This document shows, in pieces, positions 1 to 5,419 of a stretch of DNA of 7,755 nt. Source of the stretch: RGIG4608 sp045651165 (lineage in GTDB: Bacteria > Bacillota > Clostridia > Oscillospirales > CAG-272); assembly GCA_045651165.1 (NCBI GenBank), contig JAZRRX010000028.1:1-7755 (forward strand), written 5' to 3'. The notes below the pieces were generated by a model that saw nothing but the letters and a program-made list of their open reading frames with translations, did no database searches and was not told the DNA's origin. The translations under genes were made by a program, and so were the position numbers. Position 1 is the first letter of the stretch. The number at the start of each line of letters is the position of its first letter.

Positions 1-2
1 CC

Positions 3-68
3 GCGTTTGAGGAAAACCGCTGGGGCAAATTTTGTTTTAATGCCACCGAATATAGCGGCCAAAAGTAA
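3..68 (+). CDS. C-terminal end of an unidentified upstream gene (partial)
   Basis: The frame beginning at base 3 stays open from the window edge to TAA at 66-68 and ends in the residues RWGKFCFNATEYSGQK. The stop lies 17 bases before the ATG of the ABC ATPase gene, and the ribosome site of that gene (AAGGAGA, 74-80) sits in the gap. That is the usual spacing inside an operon. Codons (GAG, AAC, CGC, GGC, GCC, ACC, AGC) are more GC-rich than in the downstream array, like the ATPase gene. About 21 codons are visible, too few to name the product; I recognise no family. Frame 1 is also open here, so the choice rests on where the stop falls and on composition. Confidence 0.5.
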   Translation, partial: AFEENRWGKFCFNATEYSGQK

Positions 69-85
69 CGCAAAAGGAGAAAAAT

Positions 86-1270
86 ATGTCAACAGTAACA
101 CTTAAACACGTGTACAAAATCTATGACAACGCAGACAAAAAAGCTGCAAAAGATCAAAAACCCGCAGTTTCTGATTTCTGTATGGAAATTCAGGACAAGG
201 AATTCATCGTATTCGTTGGTCCCTCCGGATGTGGTAAGTCAACAACACTTCGTATGATCGCAGGTCTTGAAGAGATCACCGACGGTGAGATCTGGATCGA
301 TGACACACTCGTTAACGACGTTGCTCCCAAGCACAGAGATATCGCGATGGTATTCCAAAACTATGCTCTTTATCCCCATATGACCGTATATGACAATATG
401 GCATTCGGTCTTAAGCTTCGTAAGATCCAAGACCCCGTAACAGGACAGCTCAGAAAGTACACAAAGCAGGAAATTGATGAAAAGGTTCAGCACGCTGCAA
501 AGATTCTTGCTATCGAAGAATACCTTAAGAGAAAGCCCAAGGCTTTGTCAGGTGGTCAGCGTCAGAGAGTTGCACTTGGAAGAACGATCGTAAGAAATCC
601 CAAGGTATTCCTTCTCGATGAACCCCTTTCTAACCTTGACGCAAAGCTCAGAGCAGCAATGAGAAGTGAAATCATTAAGCTTCACGATCAGCTCGGTGCA
701 ACATTTATTTACGTAACTCACGACCAGGTAGAAGCTATGACAATGGGAACACGAATCGTAGTTATGAAGGACGGCTTCGTTCAGCAGATTGGCGCACCTC
801 AGGAGCTTTACGATCATCCCGTTAATACATTCGTTGCAGGATTTATAGGCACACCTCAGATGAACTTCTTCGATGGCCATATTACTCCCGACGGAACAAT
901 CACCTTTGCTAATAACCAAACAATCAAGCTTTCTAAAGAAGCACTTGCTAATTTTGATGCTGATAAGATTGGCTCAGGTCTTGATATCGTTATGGGTATC
1001 CGTCCCGGTGACCTTAAGGTTCTCGACGAAGAAAACGATATGAGCGTAACTGCAAGAGTAGAAGTTATCGAAGCCCTCGGTAACGAAACAATTATCTATG
1101 CAAATCTTGATAAGAACGCTGAAGATAATATCGAAAAGAGCCCCACAAGCATCGTAGCTTCTGCGAAGCTTAAGAAGAATCCTGCAAGAAAGAGCGAGAT
1201 AATTCTTGGTCTTGACGAAGAAGCAATACATATCTTTGATAAAGAAACTGAAACAAGTATTAGAAAGTAA
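86..1270 (+). CDS. ugpC: Sugar ABC importer ATP-binding protein, UgpC/MsmX/MalK type
   Basis: This is the cytoplasmic ATPase subunit of a carbohydrate (CUT1) ABC importer; it hydrolyses ATP to drive sugar uptake through membrane permeases. All nucleotide-binding motifs are intact: Walker A GPSGCGKST (45-53), Q-loop VFQNYALYPHMT (89-100), signature LSGGQRQR (154-161), Walker B VFLLDEP (174-180), D-loop SNLDA (182-186) and H-loop histidine 212 (THDQVEAM). The C-terminal third (about 240-394) is the OB/TOBE-type regulatory region. At 394 residues it is slightly longer than MalK. Part of the excess is a charged insert at about 14-26 (NADKKAAKDQK), before Walker A. The ATG at 86 follows AAGGAGA. 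No permease or binding-protein gene adjoins downstream, which fits the MsmX idea of one ATPase shared by several importers; the name ugpC is a family label, not proof of glycerol-phosphate transport. Strong codon bias suggests high expression. Confidence 0.93.
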   Translation: MSTVTLKHVYKIYDNADKKAAKDQKPAVSDFCMEIQDKEFIVFVGPSGCGKSTTLRMIAGLEEITDGEIWIDDTLVNDVAPKHRDIAMVFQNYALYPHMTVYDNMAFGLKLRKIQDPVTGQLRKYTKQEIDEKVQHAAKILAIEEYLKRKPKALSGGQRQRVALGRTIVRNPKVFLLDEPLSNLDAKLRAAMRSEIIKLHDQLGATFIYVTHDQVEAMTMGTRIVVMKDGFVQQIGAPQELYDHPVNTFVAGFIGTPQMNFFDGHITPDGTITFANNQTIKLSKEALANFDADKIGSGLDIVMGIRPGDLKVLDEENDMSVTARVEVIEALGNETIIYANLDKNAEDNIEKSPTSIVASAKLKKNPARKSEIILGLDEEAIHIFDKETETSIRK

Positions 1271-1318
1271 TTTATATACGAATGGAAGGCCTTGCCTGAT
1301 TATAAAAATTTGTATAAT

Positions 1319-1360
1319 TAAGTATGTCGGACAATTCCAATTTGACGAATTGAATACTTA
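1319..1360 (+). terminator. Possible weak first terminator or leader hairpin
   Basis: The arms TAAGTAT (1319-1325) and ATACTTA (1354-1360) pair. Inside them CAATTC (1332-1337) pairs with GAATTG (1347-1352), leaving an uneven internal loop. The run TTTGTATTTATT follows directly. This could be the first of two tandem terminators behind the ABC gene. The stem is AT-rich and broken, so the call is weak. Confidence 0.3.
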
Positions 1361-1378
1361 TTTGTATTTATTAAAGAA

Positions 1379-1415
1379 AAAGCCGCCACATTACATAGTG
1401 GCGGCTTTGTTATTT
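1379..1415 (+). terminator. Rho-independent terminator after the ABC ATPase gene
   Basis: An 11-base perfect stem, AAAGCCGCCAC (1379-1389) with GTGGCGGCTTT (1398-1408), closes an 8-base loop and is followed by GTTATTTT. The GC-rich stem stands out in AT-rich surroundings. The A-run before the left arm means it may also stop transcription from the opposite strand. It lies about 110 bases after the ABC stop codon. Confidence 0.88.
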
Positions 1416-1427
1416 TAGCAAATTAAG

Positions 1428-1458
1428 TCGAGAAAGTCCTATTTTGTTTTGCTATAAT
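1428..1458 (+). promoter_or_regulatory. Extended -10 promoter for the AraC-type regulator
   Basis: TGCTATAAT (1450-1458) is a consensus extended -10 (TGn plus TATAAT). The best -35 is weak: TCGAGA (1428-1433) at a long 19-base spacing, as expected for an extended -10 promoter. Transcription should start near 1465, leaving a leader of only about 18 bases that is almost entirely ribosome site. Confidence 0.7.
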
Positions 1459-1482
1459 ATGAGCATAAGGAGGTGAACAGAA

Positions 1483-2358
1483 ATGAATGAGCATATCGAA
1501 GCGGTTCAAAGAATGCAGGATTACATTGAGGCACATCTTGATACTGATATCTCGATGGCTGAACTATCCAATGTATCACGATATTCACCATGGTATTCAT
1601 ATAGACTTTTTGTGGATTTGCTACACATGACACCTGCCGTTTACATCAGACGTCTACGATTATCCAAATCGGCACTTAGATTGAGAGATGAAAAAGTGAA
1701 GATAATTGATATTGCATTTGATACTGGATTTGAAAGTGTGGACGGCTATCAGCGCGCATTTTATAAAGAGTTTGGGTGCAATCCTTATGAGTATTCTATG
1801 CGTCCCACTCCAATCTATCTGTTCAAGCCTTATGGTGTTAAATATGCAAAAAGAAAGGACAAAAAAGAAATGAGTGAAGTAAAGAGTGTTTTTGTGCAAG
1901 TAATCGAAAAGCCCGAAAGAAAGGTTGTTATCAAACGAGGAATAAATGCCAAGCATTATTTTGAATATTGTAACGAGATGGGTTGTGACATATGGGGATT
2001 GCTTTGCAGTATGAAATCAATTAGTGGTGAACCCGTATGCTTGTGGCTTCCCGAAAAATACATTGCTGAAGGAACGTCCGAATACGTGCAGGGCGTGGAG
2101 GTAGCAATGGACTATTCGGGTGAAATACCCCAGGGATTCGACGTTATCGAATTGCCAAAATGCAAATATATTATGTTCCAGGGTGAGCCTTTTGAAGAGG
2201 AGAACTTTGGTGAAGCAATTGAGCAGGTATGGGAAGCAATAAAAAAGTACAAACCCGAAACAATCGGATATAAATGGGATGAAGAAAATCCTCGTATTCA
2301 ATTAGAGCCCATCGGTACAAGAGGTTATATCGAATTGCTTGCGGTGAAAAGCATATAA
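1483..2358 (+). CDS. AraC-family regulator with GyrI-like effector-binding domain
   Basis: This is a one-component transcription regulator. An N-terminal AraC DNA-binding domain (about 5-105) carries two helix-turn-helix units, around 23-44 and 72-93. The second has the typical IAFDTGF-ES-DGYQRAF and FGCNPYEY (96-103) signature. A linker rich in Lys (119-128) leads to a GyrI-like ligand domain (about 134-291) ending in GYIELLAVK. This is the Rob/BmrR-like SOUL/GyrI fold, which usually binds small hydrophobic or cationic compounds. The ATG at 1483 follows a near-perfect AAGGAGGTGA (1467-1476). Members often control drug efflux or stress genes, but no efflux gene is adjacent; the gene sits alone between its own promoter and terminator, so its targets are unknown. 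A 9-base direct repeat (1459-1467, 1487-1495) around the start could allow self-regulation. Confidence 0.9.
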   Translation: MNEHIEAVQRMQDYIEAHLDTDISMAELSNVSRYSPWYSYRLFVDLLHMTPAVYIRRLRLSKSALRLRDEKVKIIDIAFDTGFESVDGYQRAFYKEFGCNPYEYSMRPTPIYLFKPYGVKYAKRKDKKEMSEVKSVFVQVIEKPERKVVIKRGINAKHYFEYCNEMGCDIWGLLCSMKSISGEPVCLWLPEKYIAEGTSEYVQGVEVAMDYSGEIPQGFDVIELPKCKYIMFQGEPFEEENFGEAIEQVWEAIKKYKPETIGYKWDEENPRIQLEPIGTRGYIELLAVKSI

Positions 2359-2360
2359 CA

Positions 2361-2393
2361 AAAAGCCCTGCACGCGCAGGGCTTTTTGTTTTG
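2361..2393 (+). terminator. Strong rho-independent terminator after the AraC-type gene
   Basis: AAAAGCCCTG (2361-2370) pairs perfectly with CAGGGCTTTT (2377-2386). C2371 and G2376 can add one more pair around an ACGC tetraloop. TGTTTTGTT follows. It begins two bases after the stop codon of the regulator gene. Confidence 0.92.
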
Positions 2394-2412
2394 TTGGGTA
2401 AAAATTTGGGTC

Positions 2413-2440
2413 TTGACATTTTTTTCTTTTAATGTATACT
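2413..2440 (+). promoter_or_regulatory. Sigma-A promoter for the lipoprotein gene
   Basis: A consensus -35 TTGACA (2413-2418) and a -10 TATACT (2435-2440) are separated by 16 bases. Start of transcription is expected near 2447, giving a leader of about 30 bases with AAGGAGGT at 2463-2470. The only other mark nearby is a second TTGAC at 2444-2448. Confidence 0.75.
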
Positions 2441-2477
2441 AAAATTGACCACATATTAATAAAAGGAGGTTAATTAT

Positions 2478-3218
2478 ATGAAAAAAATATTTACTTTTAT
2501 TATGGTCTTAATATTGCTTGTTACTATGTGTGCATGCAACAACACACAGCCGCTAAATGATGGCAATAAGCAATCACAAAACCAAGAAAATCAGCAAACT
2601 GCCTACGTTCCCATAAAAGATATTGTGGATAAAGTTTATGTTTATGAAAAAGATGGTGTTGGTGGCAATTTTACGATTGAAATCAAATCTGACGGGACGT
2701 TTTTTTATTATGAAGGTATGTTAAGCAGCCATAGGGGTATAGGTGAATGGACGTATTCTGACGGAATGCTTACATTATTTGAAAAGATGTATCGATTTAA
2801 TGACTCATATGATGGAATGGAGCAAGTTATACACTCATACAGCTTTATAGTGGAGAAAGATACCTTGATTTTTATGGATAAAGGGTTAGACAATGGTTTG
2901 GATAATTTTCTATACGTAAAAGTTAAAGACGGAGAGAAATTTTCAGCCATATCAAAATACAAATTAACCCTTATTGACAATTTTGGGTTGCTCAATGGAG
3001 AAGTGGAAGAATATTATTATGCAGGTGAAGAAGTAAGGATTTACGTTAAGTTTTTGTCCGGTCCTCTTGCGTGCATTAATTTGAATGGCGTGGAATTTAC
3101 TCATAATGATAAGCAATTTGATACAGAGATAGGCTCCGAGTTTTATAGCTTTCCTATGCCGGCACAGGATAGTGTTGTTTATATAACTCATAATGGTCGA
3201 AAAGAACATAATAACTGA
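2478..3218 (+). CDS. Predicted lipoprotein of unknown function
   Basis: The first 20 residues form a type II signal peptide: Lys2-Lys3, a hydrophobic core (about 4-17) and a lipobox ending TMCAC with the lipidated cysteine at 20. The mature protein should be anchored on the outer face of the cytoplasmic membrane. Residues 21-42 are an Asn/Gln-rich spacer (NNTQPL...QNQENQQ). A first beta-rich region (about 43-150) holds IEIKSDGTFFYYEG and GIGEWTYSDGMLTL, the pattern of small antiparallel sheets common in secreted Firmicutes proteins. A second region (about 160-240) has YYAGEEV and FPMPAQDSVV, reminiscent of the F-x-MPA-D motif in surface beta-sandwich repeats. I recognise no named family; ligand and role are unknown. 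ATG 2478 follows AAGGAGGT with a 7-base gap. It is a single-gene transcription unit. Confidence 0.8.
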   Translation: MKKIFTFIMVLILLVTMCACNNTQPLNDGNKQSQNQENQQTAYVPIKDIVDKVYVYEKDGVGGNFTIEIKSDGTFFYYEGMLSSHRGIGEWTYSDGMLTLFEKMYRFNDSYDGMEQVIHSYSFIVEKDTLIFMDKGLDNGLDNFLYVKVKDGEKFSAISKYKLTLIDNFGLLNGEVEEYYYAGEEVRIYVKFLSGPLACINLNGVEFTHNDKQFDTEIGSEFYSFPMPAQDSVVYITHNGRKEHNN

Positions 3219-3235
3219 CTGCGGAAACGGATGTA

Positions 3236-3257
3236 ATATATCATACGTTTGATATAT
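3236..3257. repeat. AT-rich inverted repeat in a lipoprotein 3' region
   Basis: ATATATCA (3236-3243) and TGATATAT (3250-3257) are perfect inverted copies around TACGTT. It sits between the lipoprotein stop codon and its terminator. It is not followed by a T-run, so it is not a terminator; it may be a weak RNA fold or chance in AT-rich DNA. Confidence 0.35.
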
Positions 3258-3294
3258 AGAAAAGATACATTCAACAATATTAATATAAATATAT

Positions 3295-3330
3295 AAAAGC
3301 ACCCATTTTGATGAGTGCTTTTGTTTTATA
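3295..3330 (+). terminator. Rho-independent terminator after the lipoprotein gene
   Basis: AAAAGCAC (3295-3302) pairs with GTGCTTTT (3315-3322). After a C-A mismatch, CAT (3304-3306) pairs with ATG (3311-3313) around a TTTG loop. GTTTTATA follows. On the opposite strand the mismatch becomes a G-U pair, so the hairpin may also work from that side. Its core is shared with the hairpins at 6901 and 7529. Confidence 0.82.
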
Positions 3331-3345
3331 TAACATAATTTAGTA

Positions 3346-3374
3346 TTTACATTAGATATAAAGTATGATATAAT
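3346..3374 (+). promoter_or_regulatory. Strong promoter of the six-gene operon
   Basis: TTTACA (3346-3351) and TATAAT (3369-3374) are separated by the ideal 17 bases, with TGA just before the -10 making it an extended -10. Start of transcription is expected near 3381, about 30 bases before the first ATG. No other comparably good promoter was seen within the operon, so all six genes are probably read from here. The same two blocks, TTTACATT and TGATATAAT, recur at the same spacing before the Nudix gene. Confidence 0.82.
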
Positions 3375-3411
3375 CCAATTATAGGAAACTAACTTTAGAA
3401 AGGATAATTTT

Positions 3412-3729
3412 ATGTGGTTCATATTAGTATTATTATCTGCGTTTGCATTTTTTGTTAGTATCCGTTCTTTTATGGAAAAGGGCTTTCTTTTTAATAATGC
3501 CTATATTTATGCATCAAAGCAGGAACGAGAGACAATGAATAAGAAACCTCATTATCGTCAATCGGCAATAGTGTTTTTGTTGATTGCTCTGATTTTTTTG
3601 TTGAATGGTTTAAGTATACTTTTAAAGACAGATTGGATTTTTTATATAGCGATAGTGGTTATGATAATTACTCTGATTTATGCTATCGTTTCAAGTATAA
3701 CGATTGAAAAAAATAATAAACGGCAGTAA
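3412..3729 (+). CDS. DUF3784-like small membrane protein
   Basis: This is a 105-residue membrane protein with three predicted hydrophobic segments (about 2-18, 51-71, 75-97). Between the first two lies a polar loop, KGFLFNNAYIYASKQER (24-39) and KPHYRQS (45-51). That order, a first helix, a Gly-led loop with a Tyr-Ala-Ser/Met-Ser-x-x-Glu stretch and then two helices, resembles DUF3784 as I remember it; its function is unknown. The ATG at 3412 is preceded by AAAGGA (3399-3404) with a 7-base gap. It is the first gene of the operon, with the next ATG only 11 bases beyond its stop. The C-terminus is basic (KNNKRQ) and probably cytoplasmic. The family assignment is from memory and moderate; the membrane topology is clearer. 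Confidence 0.72.
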   Translation: MWFILVLLSAFAFFVSIRSFMEKGFLFNNAYIYASKQERETMNKKPHYRQSAIVFLLIALIFLLNGLSILLKTDWIFYIAIVVMIITLIYAIVSSITIEKNNKRQ

Positions 3730-3740
3730 GGGAGAATGAT

Positions 3741-4028
3741 ATGAAAAAAGTTTTCATGTGCAGCTTATGTATGGGTGGGATACTTGGCGGTGCTTTATAT
3801 TTAGAGCCGAATTCTGTTACATATAGAACAAACAAGTTGACCGTTGACAAAAAATACAGAAATTTGGCGATGCAAATGAAAGATATCAAAGACATCACTT
3901 GGAAATGGATTGTTTTTCCCATAGTAACCTTCCATATGTCAAGCGGCGAAGAATATAAAATAATGATATATAATAAAAACCGATTTGTTAAGTGTTATAA
4001 TGAATATAATTTTAATTTAATGGGGTAA
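3741..4028 (+). CDS. Small membrane-anchored protein, possibly PH-like fold
   Basis: This is a 95-residue protein with a short N-terminal hydrophobic stretch (about 4-20, FMCSLCMGGILGGALYL) that could be an anchor or uncleaved signal. The rest looks like a small beta-rich domain: YRTNKLTV (28-35), then IKDITWKWIVFPIVTFHM (49-66), then GEEYKIMIYNKNRF (69-82). That alternation, ending in a ...Y-x-x-x-x-N-x-x-RF strand-turn, resembles bacterial PH/GRAM-like domains, but this is only pattern similarity. GGGAGA (3730-3735) lies six bases before the ATG, with 11 bases between this gene and the preceding stop. The next gene starts two bases after its stop, suggesting coupled translation. No function can be assigned; its place between membrane proteins suggests work at the membrane. 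Confidence 0.68.
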   Translation: MKKVFMCSLCMGGILGGALYLEPNSVTYRTNKLTVDKKYRNLAMQMKDIKDITWKWIVFPIVTFHMSSGEEYKIMIYNKNRFVKCYNEYNFNLMG

Positions 4029-4030
4029 AT

Positions 4031-4558
4031 ATGTTTCAATTAATAAAACGTTCTCCCGAATATGTATCGGGATTTAAAGAATATTGCGAAGAATTTTATG
4101 CAAATAAAGTTATTTATTTTAGACCTATGAATCCAAATCTTATAGACGATGGTTGGTTTGAACGAACAAAGCTGCTTTATGATAAGAAAGAAGAAGGATT
4201 GCTTGAGGGTTATCCCAAGGGATTTCACTATTGGGCAATTGATGATGGAAAATTCATTGGTGAATTTCAACTTAGAACCGAATTTCCCGATAAGGTAATG
4301 AACGAGATTGGCAGTATTGGATATGCCGTAAAAGTATCCGAATGGGGTAAGGGATATGGTACGGAAATTCTGCGCCAAGGGTTAGAAATTGCAAAAGCTC
4401 ACGGAATGGATAGGGTTTTAATTTTAATAAATGAAGAAAACTTAGCATCCATTTACATGTGTGAAAAGCTTGGTGGCATTTTGCAAGACACGATTGATGC
4501 CTATAACGATGCCGAGGGAAATCATAAATTAAGAAGGTATTGGATTTATTTTAAATAG
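4031..4558 (+). CDS. GNAT family N-acetyltransferase (first of two)
   Basis: This is a probable acetyl-CoA-dependent N-acetyltransferase of 175 residues, substrate unknown. The GNAT core is clear: strand IGEFQLRTEF (76-85), strand GSIGYAVKVSEW (94-105), the acetyl-CoA loop WGKGYGT (105-111), helix EILRQGLEIAKAHGM (112-126), then VLILINEENLASIYMCEKLGG (129-149). The pattern resembles the COG3981 type. The usual Arg/Gln at the head of the R-x-x-G-x-G/A loop is Trp105 here; the glycines that hold the pyrophosphate remain. The residues before 70 form the variable substrate lobe, with FYANKVIYFRP as its notable part. Its ATG is two bases after the preceding stop and the ribosome site is poor (GGGGT, 4022-4026), so translation is probably coupled. 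Likely an active enzyme on an unknown small molecule, peptide or protein. Confidence 0.88.
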   Translation: MFQLIKRSPEYVSGFKEYCEEFYANKVIYFRPMNPNLIDDGWFERTKLLYDKKEEGLLEGYPKGFHYWAIDDGKFIGEFQLRTEFPDKVMNEIGSIGYAVKVSEWGKGYGTEILRQGLEIAKAHGMDRVLILINEENLASIYMCEKLGGILQDTIDAYNDAEGNHKLRRYWIYFK

Positions 4559-4578
4559 AATAGAAGGGGGATGCAATA

Positions 4579-5082
4579 ATGTTAGAGCTAAGAAAAATGA
4601 ATTATAAAGATGCGTTTGCACAGTGGGAATACGTTACTTGCATGCCCACGGACGAAAATGGATTAACTAATAAATATAATGGTATATCGTTTGAAAAATA
4701 CAAAATTAATGCTTTGCCTGAGATGATGATGCACGAAAATCCAGTTGATATGCCCGATTGGTTTGTCGCGGCAACGTATTATTATCTTTATGATAACGGG
4801 GTATTGGTTGGAGAATTCAGAATAAGACATTATTTAACTGATGCCTTAAAAAACGGTGCGGGGCATATAGGATATAGCATCAAAAAAGAGTATAGAGGCA
4901 AGGGCTATGCCACTAAAGGATTGAATTTAACCTTGAATATTGCCAGAAAAATAGTGAATGAAGATGAAATCTATCTTCGTGTTTTGAAAAGTAATATTGC
5001 TTCATTCAAGGTGATTACAAACAATGGTGGATATGTTGTTGGAGAAGACGAGGAGCATTATTTGTTAAGAATAAAAAAATGA
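4579..5082 (+). CDS. GNAT family N-acetyltransferase (second of two, COG3981-like)
   Basis: This is a second acetyl-CoA-dependent N-acetyltransferase of 167 residues, substrate unknown. Visible elements are LYDNGVLVGEFRIRHYLT (70-86), GHIGYSIKKEY (95-105), an intact acetyl-CoA loop RGKGYA (106-111), and SNIASFKVITNNGG, closing with EHYLLRIKK. The H-Y-L-T ... GHIGYSI combination is the hallmark of the COG3981 type as I remember it. It shares the frame G-x-IGY, GKGY-x-T, N-x-AS and GG with its upstream neighbour but differs widely elsewhere, so the pair is old or acquired separately, not a recent duplication. ATG 4579 follows AAGGGGG (4564-4570); an ATG at 4571 leads only to a stop two codons later. 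The gene lies 20 bases after the first GNAT and its own stop TGA overlaps the GAGGT ribosome site of the next gene. Confidence 0.9.
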   Translation: MLELRKMNYKDAFAQWEYVTCMPTDENGLTNKYNGISFEKYKINALPEMMMHENPVDMPDWFVAATYYYLYDNGVLVGEFRIRHYLTDALKNGAGHIGYSIKKEYRGKGYATKGLNLTLNIARKIVNEDEIYLRVLKSNIASFKVITNNGGYVVGEDEEHYLLRIKK

Positions 5083-5089
5083 GGTTTTT

Positions 5090-5419
5090 ATGGCAGGAAT
5101 GATTATTTGGAGTATTACTGTATTCGGCTGCGCGATTTTGTTCTTCGGCTTAGGCGTCTATGCCGAAAAACGCGAAAAGCCGATGCATTTTTGGTCGGGC
5201 ACAACTGTTGATGAAAAGAACATCACCGACGTGAAGGCATATAACAAAGAAAACGGAAGAATGTGGAAAATATACTCCTTGTGGTATTTTGCCTCGGGTG
5301 TGGTATATTTTTGGAGCACATGGATTGCTGTTGCTATTTTGGTTTTGAGTTGCACATTAGGGATGGGTATTTTGATTGCTACTTTTAATAAAATTGAGAA
5401 AAAATACAAGGTGAAATAA
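5090..5419 (+). CDS. Small conserved-looking membrane protein, unknown function
   Basis: This is a 109-residue protein with a hydrophobic N-terminal helix (about 4-24), a long polar segment (25-60) and two further hydrophobic stretches (about 61-74 and 77-98), ending in a basic tail KIEKKYKVK. The polar segment holds what looks like the constrained part: KPMHFWSGTTV (30-40), ITDVKAYNKENGRMW (45-59). I have a sense that the FWSGT...DVKAYN...NG-MW arrangement recurs in Clostridia proteins lacking a name, but I can attach no family or function. GAGGT (5081-5085) overlaps the previous stop and stands only four bases before the ATG; Met4 at 5099 is an alternative start with less support. Its stop directly abuts the ATG of the protease gene, so the two are probably made together. 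Confidence 0.72.
   Translation: MAGMIIWSITVFGCAILFFGLGVYAEKREKPMHFWSGTTVDEKNITDVKAYNKENGRMWKIYSLWYFASGVVYFWSTWIAVAILVLSCTLGMGILIATFNKIEKKYKVK

Noticed and set aside
17..58. Imperfect hairpin CCGCT...AGCGG before the ABC gene
   Set aside because: It lies within the open frame ending at 68 and is better explained as coding sequence; the stem is bulged and no T-run follows it.
239..1231. Reading frames on the - strand under the ABC gene
   Set aside because: They mirror the codon pattern of a certain gene, are Cys-rich, and have no starts with ribosome sites or family motifs. The same holds for the - strand frames under other genes.
1206..1418. 70-codon + strand reading frame across the ABC gene end
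   Set aside because: It overlaps the ABC gene in another frame, runs through both arms of the terminator, and has no ribosome site.
1459..1476. Five-codon mini-frame MSIRR whose AGG-AGG codons form the ribosome site
   Set aside because: It begins directly at the -10, upstream of the expected transcript start near 1465, so it would not be translated.
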